From Actinacidiphila yeochonensis CN732 (GTDB lineage: Bacteria > Actinomycetota > Actinomycetes > Streptomycetales > Streptomycetaceae), in the NCBI RefSeq assembly GCF_000745345.1, contig NZ_JQNR01000003.1, forward strand, positions 992,001 to 1,056,000: a stretch of 64,000 bases of DNA, given 5' to 3'. The stretch's first letter is position 1. Each line of letters opens with the position of its first letter. This document shows, in pieces, positions 36,989 through 46,549 of this stretch. The notes beneath the pieces are model-generated. The model was not told where the DNA came from. It saw only the letters and a list, made by a program, of their open reading frames with translations, and searched no databases. The position numbers were made by a program, and so were the translations under genes.

Positions 36989-37480
36989 ATGGATTCGACA
37001 CTGTCCCGGGCCACTTCCACAGCACGCCAACGCAGACGGCTCGCCAGCCGCGTCAGGGGGGAACTGCGCGACCTCAGCGTCCAGATAGCACTGCTCAACC
37101 ACCGGATAGGCTCCCACCTCGACCTCAGGGTCACCGACCTTGAGTGCCTGGGCCTGATCAGCCGGTCCGGGCCGATGGGTCCGACGGCGCTGGCCAGGCA
37201 CACCGGACTCCACCCCGCCACCCTCACCGGCATCCTGGACCGGCTGGAGCGCGGCGGCTGGGTGGTCCGCACCCCCAACCCCAGCGACCGGCGGGCGATC
37301 CTGGTCCAGGTGATCGAGGGAAAGGAGGCAGAGGTGGCGTGCCTCTTCTCCGGCTTCGACAGCGCCATGGACGAACTCTGCTCCGACTACGCGGACGCCG
37401 ACCTCCTCATGATCGCGGAATTCCTCCAACGCAGCGCCCTCGCCGGGCGCCTGGCCACCGACCGGCTCGCCAAGCCCTGA
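36989..37480 (+). CDS. MarR-family transcriptional regulator
   Basis: 163 residues. The winged helix is visible: LECLGLISRSGPMGPTALAR, TGLHPATLTGILDRLERGGW and VVRTPNPSDRRAILVQV, the last being the wing with the DRR motif of MarR proteins. The ATG at 36989 is preceded by GAGGG; an ATG six codons earlier (36971) is also possible. No target gene is obvious; it converges with the DeoR-type gene after 66 bp. Confidence 0.85.
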   Translation: MDSTLSRATSTARQRRRLASRVRGELRDLSVQIALLNHRIGSHLDLRVTDLECLGLISRSGPMGPTALARHTGLHPATLTGILDRLERGGWVVRTPNPSDRRAILVQVIEGKEAEVACLFSGFDSAMDELCSDYADADLLMIAEFLQRSALAGRLATDRLAKP

Positions 37481-37546
37481 GGCGTCCACCCCGGCCGGCC
37501 GCCTCGGCGACACCCCGGGCAGCCTTCGGAGCAGCCACCTTCCGAC

Positions 37547-38335
37547 TCAGACGGCGATCACCCTCACCCCGGCCTCAGCGACCCGCGCCTCATCCTCGGC
37601 GCTGATCCCGGAGTCGGTGACCAGGACGTGCACCTGCTCCAGACCGCAGATCCTGGCGAACGCCCTACGGCCCACCTTGGAGGAGTCGGCGGCGACCACC
37701 ACCCGGTGCGCCCGGGCGGCGAGCAGCCGGCTGACGCCCGCCTCGTCCTCGTGGTGCGCCATCAGGCCGCGCTCCGGGTCCAGCCCGTCCACGCCGAGCA
37801 CCACCACGTCGAGCACCACCTGGTCCAGCACCCCGGCCGTGAGCGCGCCGACCAGCTCGTAGCTCTGCGGCCGGGCGACCCCGCCGGTCACCACGGTCTT
37901 GATCTGCGGCCGGACCGCCAGCTCCGCGGCGATGTTCAGGGCATTGGTGACCACGGTGAGCTGGGGCGAGCCGGCGACGACCGGCTCGTCCGCGTGGCGC
38001 AGTGCGAGCACCCGCGCGGTCTCGGTCGTGGTGGTGCCGCCGTTGAGCCCGACAACTCCCCCGGCTGCCACGAGTTCCGCCGCCGCTTGCGCGATGCGCT
38101 GTTTCTCCGAGGCGTTCCGCGCGGTCCGGTACCGCAACGGCAACTCGTAGGAGACGCTGTGGGCCACCGCTCCGCCCCGGGTCCGCACCAGCATCCGCTG
38201 GCCCGCCAGTTCGTCGAGGTCGCGGCGGATCGTCGCCGCGGAGACAGCCAACTCGGTGGCGGCTTCCTCCACCTCCACCCGGCCGCGCTCCGCCAGCAAC
38301 TCCATGAGCACGTTCCACCGCTGCCGCTTGGACAA
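37547..38335 (-). CDS. DeoR-family (AgaR-like) sugar operon regulator
   Basis: 262 residues. The N-terminal HTH is RVEVEEAATELAVSAATIRR, then DLDELAGQRMLVRTRGGAV. The DeoRC effector domain carries GLNGGTTTTETAR (sugar-phosphate binding) and the VVVLGVDGLDPERGL and AADSSKVGRRAF segments. It should sense a phosphorylated sugar. The start is TTG (LSKRQRWNVLMELL), in line with homologues starting MSKR. No sugar operon is adjacent, so the target is unknown; the A/T-rich block at 38419-38466 may hold its promoter. Confidence 0.9.
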   Translation of the reverse strand: MSKRQRWNVLMELLAERGRVEVEEAATELAVSAATIRRDLDELAGQRMLVRTRGGAVAHSVSYELPLRYRTARNASEKQRIAQAAAELVAAGGVVGLNGGTTTTETARVLALRHADEPVVAGSPQLTVVTNALNIAAELAVRPQIKTVVTGGVARPQSYELVGALTAGVLDQVVLDVVVLGVDGLDPERGLMAHHEDEAGVSRLLAARAHRVVVAADSSKVGRRAFARICGLEQVHVLVTDSGISAEDEARVAEAGVRVIAV

Positions 38336-39146
38336 TCCGCCACCTTTTCCACCTGCCGCCGCGACACACCGAGGACGGTCCGTCGCTCATCACCGGTGAG
38401 TGTGACACGCCGAACTCGACATGATCTTTATTGCTCATTTTCTTCTCTTTCCATCAGAATCGATCACCGCGTTGCCACAGACTGCGTCTGCGGACCTCAT
38501 CGGACCTCATCCGGCCCCATCCGTCCCCGACCCGGCCCCCGAAGCGACCCGCAGCCCACCTCACCGCCCCACACGCGAGACGGCGACCGACACTGCCCAC
38601 CCGCTCCGGATCGTGGCGGGCGAACCAGGCAAGGAGGACCGGGCCGGGCCGGCGAAACCGTCCCGCGAGAGCAGTCTGCCGCCACGCGCATCGCACAAAA
38701 CGGCGACACTCCTCGAACAACTCGAACGAGTGACCGATGGGCGTTGCGGTACGACACGTATGACCGCCCGCGAGGGCCCGCGACTGCAGAAGACCGCCGC
38801 GCCCCCAACCCGCACCGCACCGCACCGCACCGAAAAACCCACGGAACGTACCCACCCGGTCGCCCCGGACGGGCTTCGCGCCCGCGAACGGCCTGCCCGG
38901 CCCGGCTCGGCTCGGGCACTCGGCGACGCCCACGAGCGCACAGGACCCGCTACCGCGCCCCTGCACACCCCATCACGCCCCGACGGCCTGCGGATTTCAC
39001 TCTCCCGGTCGAATGGAAACGGTTCCATTTGTCTCCGTTACGCGGGTTCCGTGTCACAGAAGATCGACAGCCGTATGCGGCGATCGCGGCGTCTCGTTGT
39101 CCGGACAAAGGTGCTGATCGACAGCCCCGTCACACGGAGGTGCAGC
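38336..39146. other. Long intergenic region between deoR-type and small HTH genes
   Basis: 811 bp without a credible gene; a long plus-strand reading frame here is low-complexity Arg/Pro/Thr and has no start signal. It holds an unusually A/T-rich block (38419-38466), a short CGCAC/CACCG tandem run near 38810-38830 and the LacI-type operator at 39013-39028. The length and lack of genes suggest a deleted or decayed locus. Confidence 0.45.
39013..39028. promoter_or_regulatory. LacI-family-type operator
   Basis: ATGGAAACGGTTCCAT is a 16-bp inverted repeat with a central CG pair. Its core TGGAAACGGTTCCA fits the LacI-family consensus TGNNANCGNTNNCA at every fixed position. It lies 119 bp upstream of the small HTH gene. 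Confidence 0.6.
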
Positions 39147-39347
39147 ATGACCGACCGGACACTGTGGTCGTACGCGGACATCGCTTCCTACATCCGCGTA
39201 CAGGTCGACACCGTGCGCTCGTACCGCAAGCACGGCCACCTGCCAGATCCCGACGTGGTGCAGAGCGGGAAGCCCCTTTGGTACGCGGACACCATCCGCT
39301 CCTGGAACACGCGCCGCCCCGGCAACCGGGGGCGTCGGCCCGACTGA
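39147..39347 (+). CDS. Small MerR/AlpA-like helix-turn-helix protein
   Basis: 66 residues (MTDRTLWSYADIASYIRVQV, DTVRSYRKHGHLPDPD, WYADTIRSWNTRRPG). The pattern, an N-terminal HTH recognising where to start, then the R-x-G-x-LP-x-PD wing and an aromatic strand, matches excisionase/AlpA-type winged helices. The ATG has a GGAGG site 6-10 bp upstream. Such proteins serve as excisionases or small regulators. No integrase is in the window, so an orphan regulator or a leftover of a mobile element are both open. Confidence 0.8.
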   Translation: MTDRTLWSYADIASYIRVQVDTVRSYRKHGHLPDPDVVQSGKPLWYADTIRSWNTRRPGNRGRRPD

Positions 39348-39485
39348 AGACCCGCCCTCCTCTGCTGCCGGGGGGCGCGGCCCCAGGCAGACGTCCGGCT
39401 CGGCGGCGGGTGATGGGGACGCGGCCTGCGGCTCCAGCGGGAGCACGCCGCCCGAGGCCGGCCGGGCGTAGGAGTCCGCCGGACC

Positions 39486-40346
39486 CTAGCGGCTGCCCTC
39501 GCGCTCACCGGCCGGATACCAGCTGTCTCCGGTGTCGTCGTCCGAGGACGACAGCGAAGCAGGCAGGGCGTCGGCCTCAGTGGCAGCCGTGGCAGCCGTG
39601 GCGCCGCGCACCGGAAGCGCGGACCCCCGAGGAGGAGCGATGGGCGCGGCGGAAGCGGAAGGGCTTCCCGGCGGCCCTGTCCGGCCCCCGAGGTAGGAGG
39701 CCGTCACGACGGGCGAGGGGTTGCCGGCCCGCCGCTCCCTGCTGCGGGAGATCCACTGCGCGAGCGTGCCGCACGCGGCGACCAGCAGGGATATGCCGAG
39801 GCCCAGAGTGAGGGCGTAGAAGGAGTTGGATGCCTCTCTGCCGCTGATGTACCCGGCGCCCACGGAGTACGACGCCCAGACCACCTCGGCGATACCGGCA
39901 CCCAGCGCGTATCTGCGGCCGGGATAGCGCACCACTCCTGCGGCCAGCCCGCCGATCACCCGGCCGCTGGGCAGGAACCGGACGCCTACGACGAAGGGCA
40001 CACCGTGCCGCTGGATCCGTAGTGCCGCCCAGCCGAGCAGCGCCGCCCTACGGGGACGGCGCTGCGTGAGCCTGAGGACGCGGCCGCTGAGCGCGCGGCC
40101 GCTGCGATGGATCAGCATGTCGCCCAGGAGGGCGCTGCCGGCCACCACCGACAGCACCACGGCGATGTTCAGGCGGCCCTCCGCCGCCATCACACCGCCG
40201 GTGACCAGCAGCACACTGTTGGGTATCAACGGGGGCAAGGTCGTGAGGGCCAGCAGGGCGTAGGCCACGACGACATGGCCGCCTCGCAGGTGCTCGGCGA
40301 GCCCGGAGGTGAAGTCCAGCGTCGACACGCCTAGTGCAACGTCCAT
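39486..40346 (-). CDS. DedA/VTT-domain membrane protein
   Basis: 286 residues with about five hydrophobic segments (VVVAYALLALTTLPPLIPN, SVLLVTGGVMAAEG, NIAVVLSVVAGSALLGDMLI, GISLLVAACGTLAQW). The VTT/SNARE-associated domain is marked by FLPSGRVIGGLAAGVVRYP, equivalent to the conserved F/Y-x-R-x-x-P-x-x-R region of DedA proteins. These act in lipid-carrier or lipid recycling across the membrane. A 70-residue cytoplasmic tail (TAATAATEAD, SLSSSDDDTGD) is disordered. The start was placed at ATG 40346 (MDVALGV, ribosome site GAGGGG). Confidence 0.82.
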   Translation of the reverse strand: MDVALGVSTLDFTSGLAEHLRGGHVVVAYALLALTTLPPLIPNSVLLVTGGVMAAEGRLNIAVVLSVVAGSALLGDMLIHRSGRALSGRVLRLTQRRPRRAALLGWAALRIQRHGVPFVVGVRFLPSGRVIGGLAAGVVRYPGRRYALGAGIAEVVWASYSVGAGYISGREASNSFYALTLGLGISLLVAACGTLAQWISRSRERRAGNPSPVVTASYLGGRTGPPGSPSASAAPIAPPRGSALPVRGATAATAATEADALPASLSSSDDDTGDSWYPAGEREGSR

Positions 40347-40554
40347 CCCGCCGCCCCTCTTCCCGCCCTCTCCTTCAACGCTGACAGCGGTACGCGGGGG
40401 TCGGCAACCCGTTTCACCGGCTGCGGGCCGCTCGTCACGGATTGTCCCCGGCATTTCATCCCGGGGAAGCATGCCGTGTCCGTCGCGGGGATGATGCCTC
40501 GCTCCGTACGGCGGAGTCCTCGGGAGTCCTCGGAATCCTCCGGGTGCTCCGGGC

Positions 40555-40598
40555 GCTCGGCCGCTCAGCGCTGAGCGCTGAGCGCTCAGCGGCCGAGC
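40555..40598 (-). terminator. 44-bp interrupted palindrome at the SDR stop codon
   Basis: GCTCGGCCGCT at one end pairs with AGCGGCCGAGC at the other, and AGCGCT repeats fill the middle with two single mismatches. The SDR stop codon (40586-40588) lies in the right arm. It probably terminates the SDR transcript before the DedA gene. Confidence 0.65.
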
Positions 40599-41332
40599 AG
40601 TTCCCCGCCGTTGCACTGGAGGATCTCGCCGGTGATGAAGCCCGCCTCGGGCGAGGCGAGGAAGAGCACCGCGGCGGCGACGTCGTCGGGACGGCCCACG
40701 CGTCCGACCAGGGTGCGGCCGGCGCGGCGGGTCAGTTCGGCCTCGTTCAGGCGTGATCCGAAGAACTCGGTGCCGGCGACGGTCCCGGGGGCCACGATGT
40801 TGCACGTGACGCCCTGGCGGCCGAGCTGGGCGGCCAGGGAGTGGTTCCAGGCGTGCAGGGCCGCCTTGGAGGCGCCGTAGGAGCCCCCGCCGCGCAGTGC
40901 GGCCACCGAGGTCACGGTGACCACCCGCCCACCGTCGGTGAAGCGGTCCCGCAGCGACTCGGTGAGGAGTACGGCGGTGAGCACGTTCCGCTCGAAGTCG
41001 CCGCGCCAGCGCGCCAGCAGACCGTGCGGACCGGACGGCGCCGCGAGCTCCCGGCTCCCCGCACTGTTGACCAGCACGTCCACGCGCCCGGGCAGCTTGG
41101 GCAGGGCCCGCTCCACGTCATCGGGATCGGCCAGGTCGCACACGACCGGGGTGATGTCCAGCCCGCGCTTCCCAGCCAGTTCGGCCGCGGCGGTGCGCAG
41201 GACCTCGCGCCGGCGCCCGACGATCGTCACGCGGTCGCCGTCCTCCGCGAACCGTGTCGCGATGGCGAGTCCGATACCGGTGCCTCCACCGGTGACCACG
41301 ATGTCGCGGACCGCTTTCCCGTTCTCTGCCAT
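40586..41332 (-). CDS. SDR-family NAD(P)-dependent oxidoreductase
   Basis: A 248-residue Rossmann enzyme. The cofactor loop is TGGGTGIG. The usual NNAG is NSAG (LVNSAGSRE). The catalytic Ser is in VTSVAAL, and Tyr and Lys are in SYGASKAAL. C-terminal FITGEILQCNGGELL is the family signature for substrate-loop closure. ATG 41332 with an AAGGGG site was chosen over the longer ORF start. The substrate is unknown. Confidence 0.9.
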   Translation of the reverse strand: MAENGKAVRDIVVTGGGTGIGLAIATRFAEDGDRVTIVGRRREVLRTAAAELAGKRGLDITPVVCDLADPDDVERALPKLPGRVDVLVNSAGSRELAAPSGPHGLLARWRGDFERNVLTAVLLTESLRDRFTDGGRVVTVTSVAALRGGGSYGASKAALHAWNHSLAAQLGRQGVTCNIVAPGTVAGTEFFGSRLNEAELTRRAGRTLVGRVGRPDDVAAAVLFLASPEAGFITGEILQCNGGELLGR

Positions 41333-41742
41333 GTGCTCCGCCCCTTGAAGGAGAGACAGCACGCTACGGGATCGTCCGCGGTCGGCCGCGACCGGGGTGG
41401 GCCGCGCGAACACCCCGGGTCAAGAGACGTAGATCACAGGGCGGGAACGTAACCATTCAGGGGTTTCGGCGGTCTTATGTCTTGAACACCGGCCCCCGGC
41501 GGAGCCGGTGGCAGGGGTTGAGGTACGGTCCGTCTTGGGGGACGGACCGGGTTGCGTCGCCGGGGCGGCGCCGGGGAGCTGAGCGGCACCCGGCCTTTCG
41601 CCCCGGCTTGGCGTGGCTGTCCGCCGAAGACGCCCGGTACGGACCCGTGGGGGGATCCGCTCCGGGAACGGGAGCGCCCCGTGCCGGACCCGTGGGGGGA
41701 TCCGTCGCGGGGCGCTTCTCTGCGTGCGGGTGCGGGGCCAGG
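41333..41742. other. Intergenic region between SDR and citrate synthase genes
   Basis: 410 bp without a supportable gene. It contains a 19-bp perfect direct repeat, GGACCCGTGGGGGGATCCG, at 41641-41659 and 41686-41704 (45 bp apart), close to the 3' end of gltA. The rest should include the SDR promoter. Confidence 0.6.
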
Positions 41743-43032
<1,290 letters not shown>

Positions 43033-43156
43033 GTCATTCCCTCACCGACGGTTCTGCCTCTTCTTCGAGGTGCCCTGACTACATCCACTGTCCCCCATTT
43101 GGCACGGGGGTGTGCACTCGGGGTCGGCCATCGGGCCGAAAAGTGGCACGGAGTGC

Positions 43157-45376
43157 CTATTTTGCAGCGAGAACAAGCCGATGGTCGAGGGCGGTGAACC
43201 GGCGCCCGGCGGAGACGGTCCGCACCGCCTGCCCGATCGCCCGGCGCGACCCCACCAGGACCACCAGGCGTTTTGCCCTGGTCACAGCCGTATACAGCAG
43301 ATTGCGCTGGAGCATCATCCACGCCCCCGTCGTGACGGGGATCACCACGGCGGGGTACTCGCTGCCCTGCGAACGGTGGATGGTCACCGCGTAGGCGTGG
43401 GCGAGCTCGTCAAGCTCGTCGAAGCCGTACCCGACCTCCTCGTCCTCGTCCGTGCGCACCGTCAGCTGCTGCTCGACCACGTCCAGCGCGGTGACGACGC
43501 CAACGGTGCCGTTGAAGACCCCGTTGGCACCCTTGTCATAGTTGTTCCTGATCTGGGTGACCTTGTCGCCGACCCGGAAGACCCGCCCGCCGAACCTCCG
43601 CTCGGCGAGGTCCTGGCGGGCCGGGGTGACGGCCTGCTGGAGCAGGCCGTTGAGCACCCCGGCGCCGGCCGGGCCCCGGTGCATGGGGGTGAGCACCTGG
43701 ACGTCCCGGCGCGGGTCCAGGCCGAACCTGTCGGGGATGCGGCGGGCCACCACGTCGACGGTCAGCCGTCCGGCCTCCTCCGAGTCCTCCTCGGCGAAGA
43801 GGAAGAAGTCGGGCAGCCCCTGGACGAGCGGCGGCACGCCGGAGTTGATGCGGTGGGCGTTGACGACCACCCCGGACTGCTGCGCCTGCCGGAAGATCTG
43901 GGTCAGCCGCACCGAGGGGACCGGGCTCCCGGGGGCCAGCAGGTCTCGCAGGACCTCCCCGGCGCCGACGCTGGGCAGCTGGTCCACATCGCCGACGAAG
44001 AGGAGGTGGGCGCCGGGCGGGACGGCCTTCACCAGCTTGTTCGCCAGCAGCAGGTCGAGCATGGACGCCTCGTCGACCACGACCAGGTCGGCGTCCAGCG
44101 GCCGGTCCCGGTCGTAGGCGGCGTCACCGCCGGGCTTGAGCTCCAGCAACCGGTGCACGGTCGACGCCTCGGCGCCGGTGAGCTCGGCCAGCCGTTTGGC
44201 GGCCCGGCCGGTCGGCGCCGCGAGCACGACCTTGGCCTTCTTCGCCGCGGCCAGCGCCACGACCGAGCGGACCGTGAAGGACTTGCCGCAGCCGGGCCCG
44301 CCGGTGAGGACGGCCACCTTCTCGGTGAGCGCCAGCCGCACCGCCGACCGCTGCTCCGGGGCGAGGTCGGTGCCCGTACGGTCGGCCAGCCACGCCAGCG
44401 CCTTGTCCCACTCCACGTCCTGGAAGGCCGGCATCCGGTCCTCCGGGCCGCGCAGCAGCCGCATCAGCTGCCCGGTCAGCGACAGCTCGGCGCGGTGGAA
44501 GGGCACCAGGTAGACGGCGGTGACCGGCTCGCCCCCCTCCGGCCCCGGCACGCTCTCGCGCACCACGCCCTCGTCCTGTGCCAGCTCGCCCAGGCACTCG
44601 ATGACCAGCCCGGTGTCCACCTGGAGCAGCTTCACCGCGTCCGCTATCAGGCGTTCCTCGGGCAGGAAGCAGTTGCCCGCGTCGGTGGCCTGCGACAGCG
44701 CGTACTGCAGGCCCGCCTTCACCCGCTCCGGGCTGTCGTGCGGGATGCCGACCGCCTGGGCGATGCGGTCGGCGGTGAGGAACCCGATGCCCCACACCTC
44801 GGCCGCCAACCGGTAGGGCTGGTTGCGCACCACGGAGATGGACGCGTCCGCGTAGCTCTTGTAGATCCGCACGGCGATGGACGTCGACACCCCCACGCCC
44901 TGGAGGAAGACCATCACCTCCTTGATCGCCTTCTGCTCCTCCCACGCGGCGGTGATCTTCCTGGTGCGCTTCGGGCCGAGTCCGGGCACCTCGATCAGCC
45001 GGGCGGGCTCGGTCTCGATGACCTCCAGGGTGCCGACACCGAAGTGGTCCACGATCCGCTCCGCGATCCGCGGTCCGATGCCCTTGATCAGTCCGGAACC
45101 CAGGTAGCGGCGGATTCCCTGGACCGTCGCGGGCAGGAGGGTGGTGTAGTTCTCCACCGTGAACTGCTTGCCGTACTGCGGGTGGGAGCCCCAACGGCCG
45201 TGCATCCGGAGCGACTCGCCCGGCTGTGCGCCCAACAGGGCACCCACCACGGTCAGCAGGTCGCCCGAGCCGCGGCCGGTGTCGACGCGGGCGACGGTGT
45301 ATCCGTTCTCCTCGTTGGCGTACGTGATCCGCTCCAGGACGCCCTCAAGGACGGAAAGGTGCGGCGCCTCGGCCAT
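43157..45376 (-). CDS. recD2: SF1B DNA helicase RecD2
   Basis: A 739-residue ATP-dependent 5'-3' helicase lacking RecB and RecC partners. The N-terminal region has LEGVLERITYANEENGYTVA; HhH repeats follow (GLIKGIGPRIAERIVDHFG, LIEVPGLGPKRTRKI). Helicase motifs: Walker A LTGGPGCGKSFT, DEAS box VVVDEASMLD, GDVDQLPSVGAG and VI-type VTIHRSQGSEYPAVV. The start at ATG 45376 has AGGAGG 8 bp upstream; a longer ORF runs to 45553 but crosses the terminator hairpin there. Confidence 0.95.
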   Translation of the reverse strand: MAEAPHLSVLEGVLERITYANEENGYTVARVDTGRGSGDLLTVVGALLGAQPGESLRMHGRWGSHPQYGKQFTVENYTTLLPATVQGIRRYLGSGLIKGIGPRIAERIVDHFGVGTLEVIETEPARLIEVPGLGPKRTRKITAAWEEQKAIKEVMVFLQGVGVSTSIAVRIYKSYADASISVVRNQPYRLAAEVWGIGFLTADRIAQAVGIPHDSPERVKAGLQYALSQATDAGNCFLPEERLIADAVKLLQVDTGLVIECLGELAQDEGVVRESVPGPEGGEPVTAVYLVPFHRAELSLTGQLMRLLRGPEDRMPAFQDVEWDKALAWLADRTGTDLAPEQRSAVRLALTEKVAVLTGGPGCGKSFTVRSVVALAAAKKAKVVLAAPTGRAAKRLAELTGAEASTVHRLLELKPGGDAAYDRDRPLDADLVVVDEASMLDLLLANKLVKAVPPGAHLLFVGDVDQLPSVGAGEVLRDLLAPGSPVPSVRLTQIFRQAQQSGVVVNAHRINSGVPPLVQGLPDFFLFAEEDSEEAGRLTVDVVARRIPDRFGLDPRRDVQVLTPMHRGPAGAGVLNGLLQQAVTPARQDLAERRFGGRVFRVGDKVTQIRNNYDKGANGVFNGTVGVVTALDVVEQQLTVRTDEDEEVGYGFDELDELAHAYAVTIHRSQGSEYPAVVIPVTTGAWMMLQRNLLYTAVTRAKRLVVLVGSRRAIGQAVRTVSAGRRFTALDHRLVLAAK

Positions 45377-45518
45377 CCTGGGCCTCCTCCCGAGCGGTCG
45401 TACCGATTCGCTCCGAAGGTACCCGTCCGGCCCGACATCGCGTCGGCACCCGTCGCATACCTGTGGAAAACCCGCGTCGGCGCAGGTGGAACGGCCGACG
45501 CGGCGAGACCGGAAACGC

Positions 45519-45551
45519 GAGTGGGGCCCCGCCGAAAGCGGGACCCCACTC
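45519..45551 (-). terminator. Terminator of the sugar operon
   Basis: A 14-bp stem, GAGTGGGGCCCCGC with GCGGGACCCCACTC (one mismatch), loop CGAAA, between the isomerase stop at 45704 and the recD2 start at 45376. The 327-bp gap holds no other feature apart from the recD2 promoter. Confidence 0.8.
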
Positions 45552-45703
45552 ACTCCCCCAACTCACCCCCCTGGCACCCCCCGAAGCCCCCCTCGGGCGT
45601 TACCGTCCTCCCGGCCCCGAACCCCCGGAGCCGCGATGCACAGTACGACCGCCGAGGGTCCGAAAGGGTTGCACGGATCGGGGAGAAAATTCTCCGCCGT
45701 TTC

Positions 45704-46549
45704 TCAGACGACGTGGAGCAGGTAGCGCTCGGCCACTTCCGCCAGCACCTCGCCGCCGTCCCGGGCCCACAGCGCCGGGTTGAAGATCTCCACCTCGACG
45801 GCTCCCCGGAAGCCCGCGGCGTCCACCGACTCCCGCAGCCCCCGCAGGTCCACGCAGCCGTCGCCGAGCTGGCCGCGGCCGAGCAGCACCCCCTCCGGCA
45901 GCGGGGTCACCCAGTCGGCGACCTGGAAGGAGGCGATCCGCCCGGCCCGGCCCGCGCGGGCGATGCCCTCGGCCACCTGGTCGTCCCACCACAGGTGGTA
46001 GGTGTCCACCACGACGCCGACCTGCTCGGCGGGGAAGCGCTCGGCGATGTCGAGGGCCTGGCCGAGCGTGGAGACCACGCAGCGGTCGGAGGCGAACATG
46101 GGGTGCAGGGCCTCGATGGCCAGGCGCACCCCCCGTTCTGCGGCGTAGGGGGCCAGTTCGGCGATCGCCTCGGCAACCCGTTCCCTGGCGGCGGCGATGT
46201 CCCGATCGCCTTCGGGCAGACCGCCGGAGACGAGCACCAGGGTGTCCGTACCCAGCTCCGCGGCCTCGTCGACAGCCGCCCTGTTGTCCTGCAAGGCGGC
46301 GGCCCGAGCCTCCGGTTCGGCGGCGGTGAAGAAGCCTCCCCGGCACAGGGAGGTGACGGCGAGTCCGTGGTCGCGCATGAGCCGCGCGGCGCGCTCCACC
46401 CCGTACTCCTGCACCGGCGCCCGCCACAGCCCCACCGCGGACACGCCCAGGGCCGCGCAGCCCTCGGCCAGTTCCGGCAGCGACCACTGCTTGACCGTCT
46501 CCTGGTTGATGCTGAGCCGGGTGAGGCCGCCGGGCCCCGCGGCGCTCAC
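45704..46549 (-). CDS. Sugar phosphate isomerase/epimerase (TIM barrel)
   Basis: A 281-residue xylose-isomerase-like TIM barrel: LSINQETVKQWSLPELAEGC, SLCRGGFF, RGVRLAIEALHPMFASDRCV, VGVVVDTYHLWWDDQ and AVEVEIFNPALW. Acidic and His residues on these strands would bind the divalent metal. The GTG start overlaps the upstream stop (GTGA). It is the last of three genes with the DUF993 and Gfo/Idh/MocA enzymes, so it should act on the same sugar or inositol-like substrate. Confidence 0.88.
   Translation of the reverse strand: MSAAGPGGLTRLSINQETVKQWSLPELAEGCAALGVSAVGLWRAPVQEYGVERAARLMRDHGLAVTSLCRGGFFTAAEPEARAAALQDNRAAVDEAAELGTDTLVLVSGGLPEGDRDIAAARERVAEAIAELAPYAAERGVRLAIEALHPMFASDRCVVSTLGQALDIAERFPAEQVGVVVDTYHLWWDDQVAEGIARAGRAGRIASFQVADWVTPLPEGVLLGRGQLGDGCVDLRGLRESVDAAGFRGAVEVEIFNPALWARDGGEVLAEVAERYLLHVV

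Noticed and set aside
38421-39347. 308-residue plus-strand ORF upstream of the small HTH gene
   Set aside because: Only the last 66 residues look like a protein and have a ribosome site; the rest is low-complexity Arg/Pro/Thr.
39147-39347. Excisionase of a local mobile element
   Set aside because: The fold fits, but with no integrase or attachment repeats in the window it is described only as a small HTH protein.
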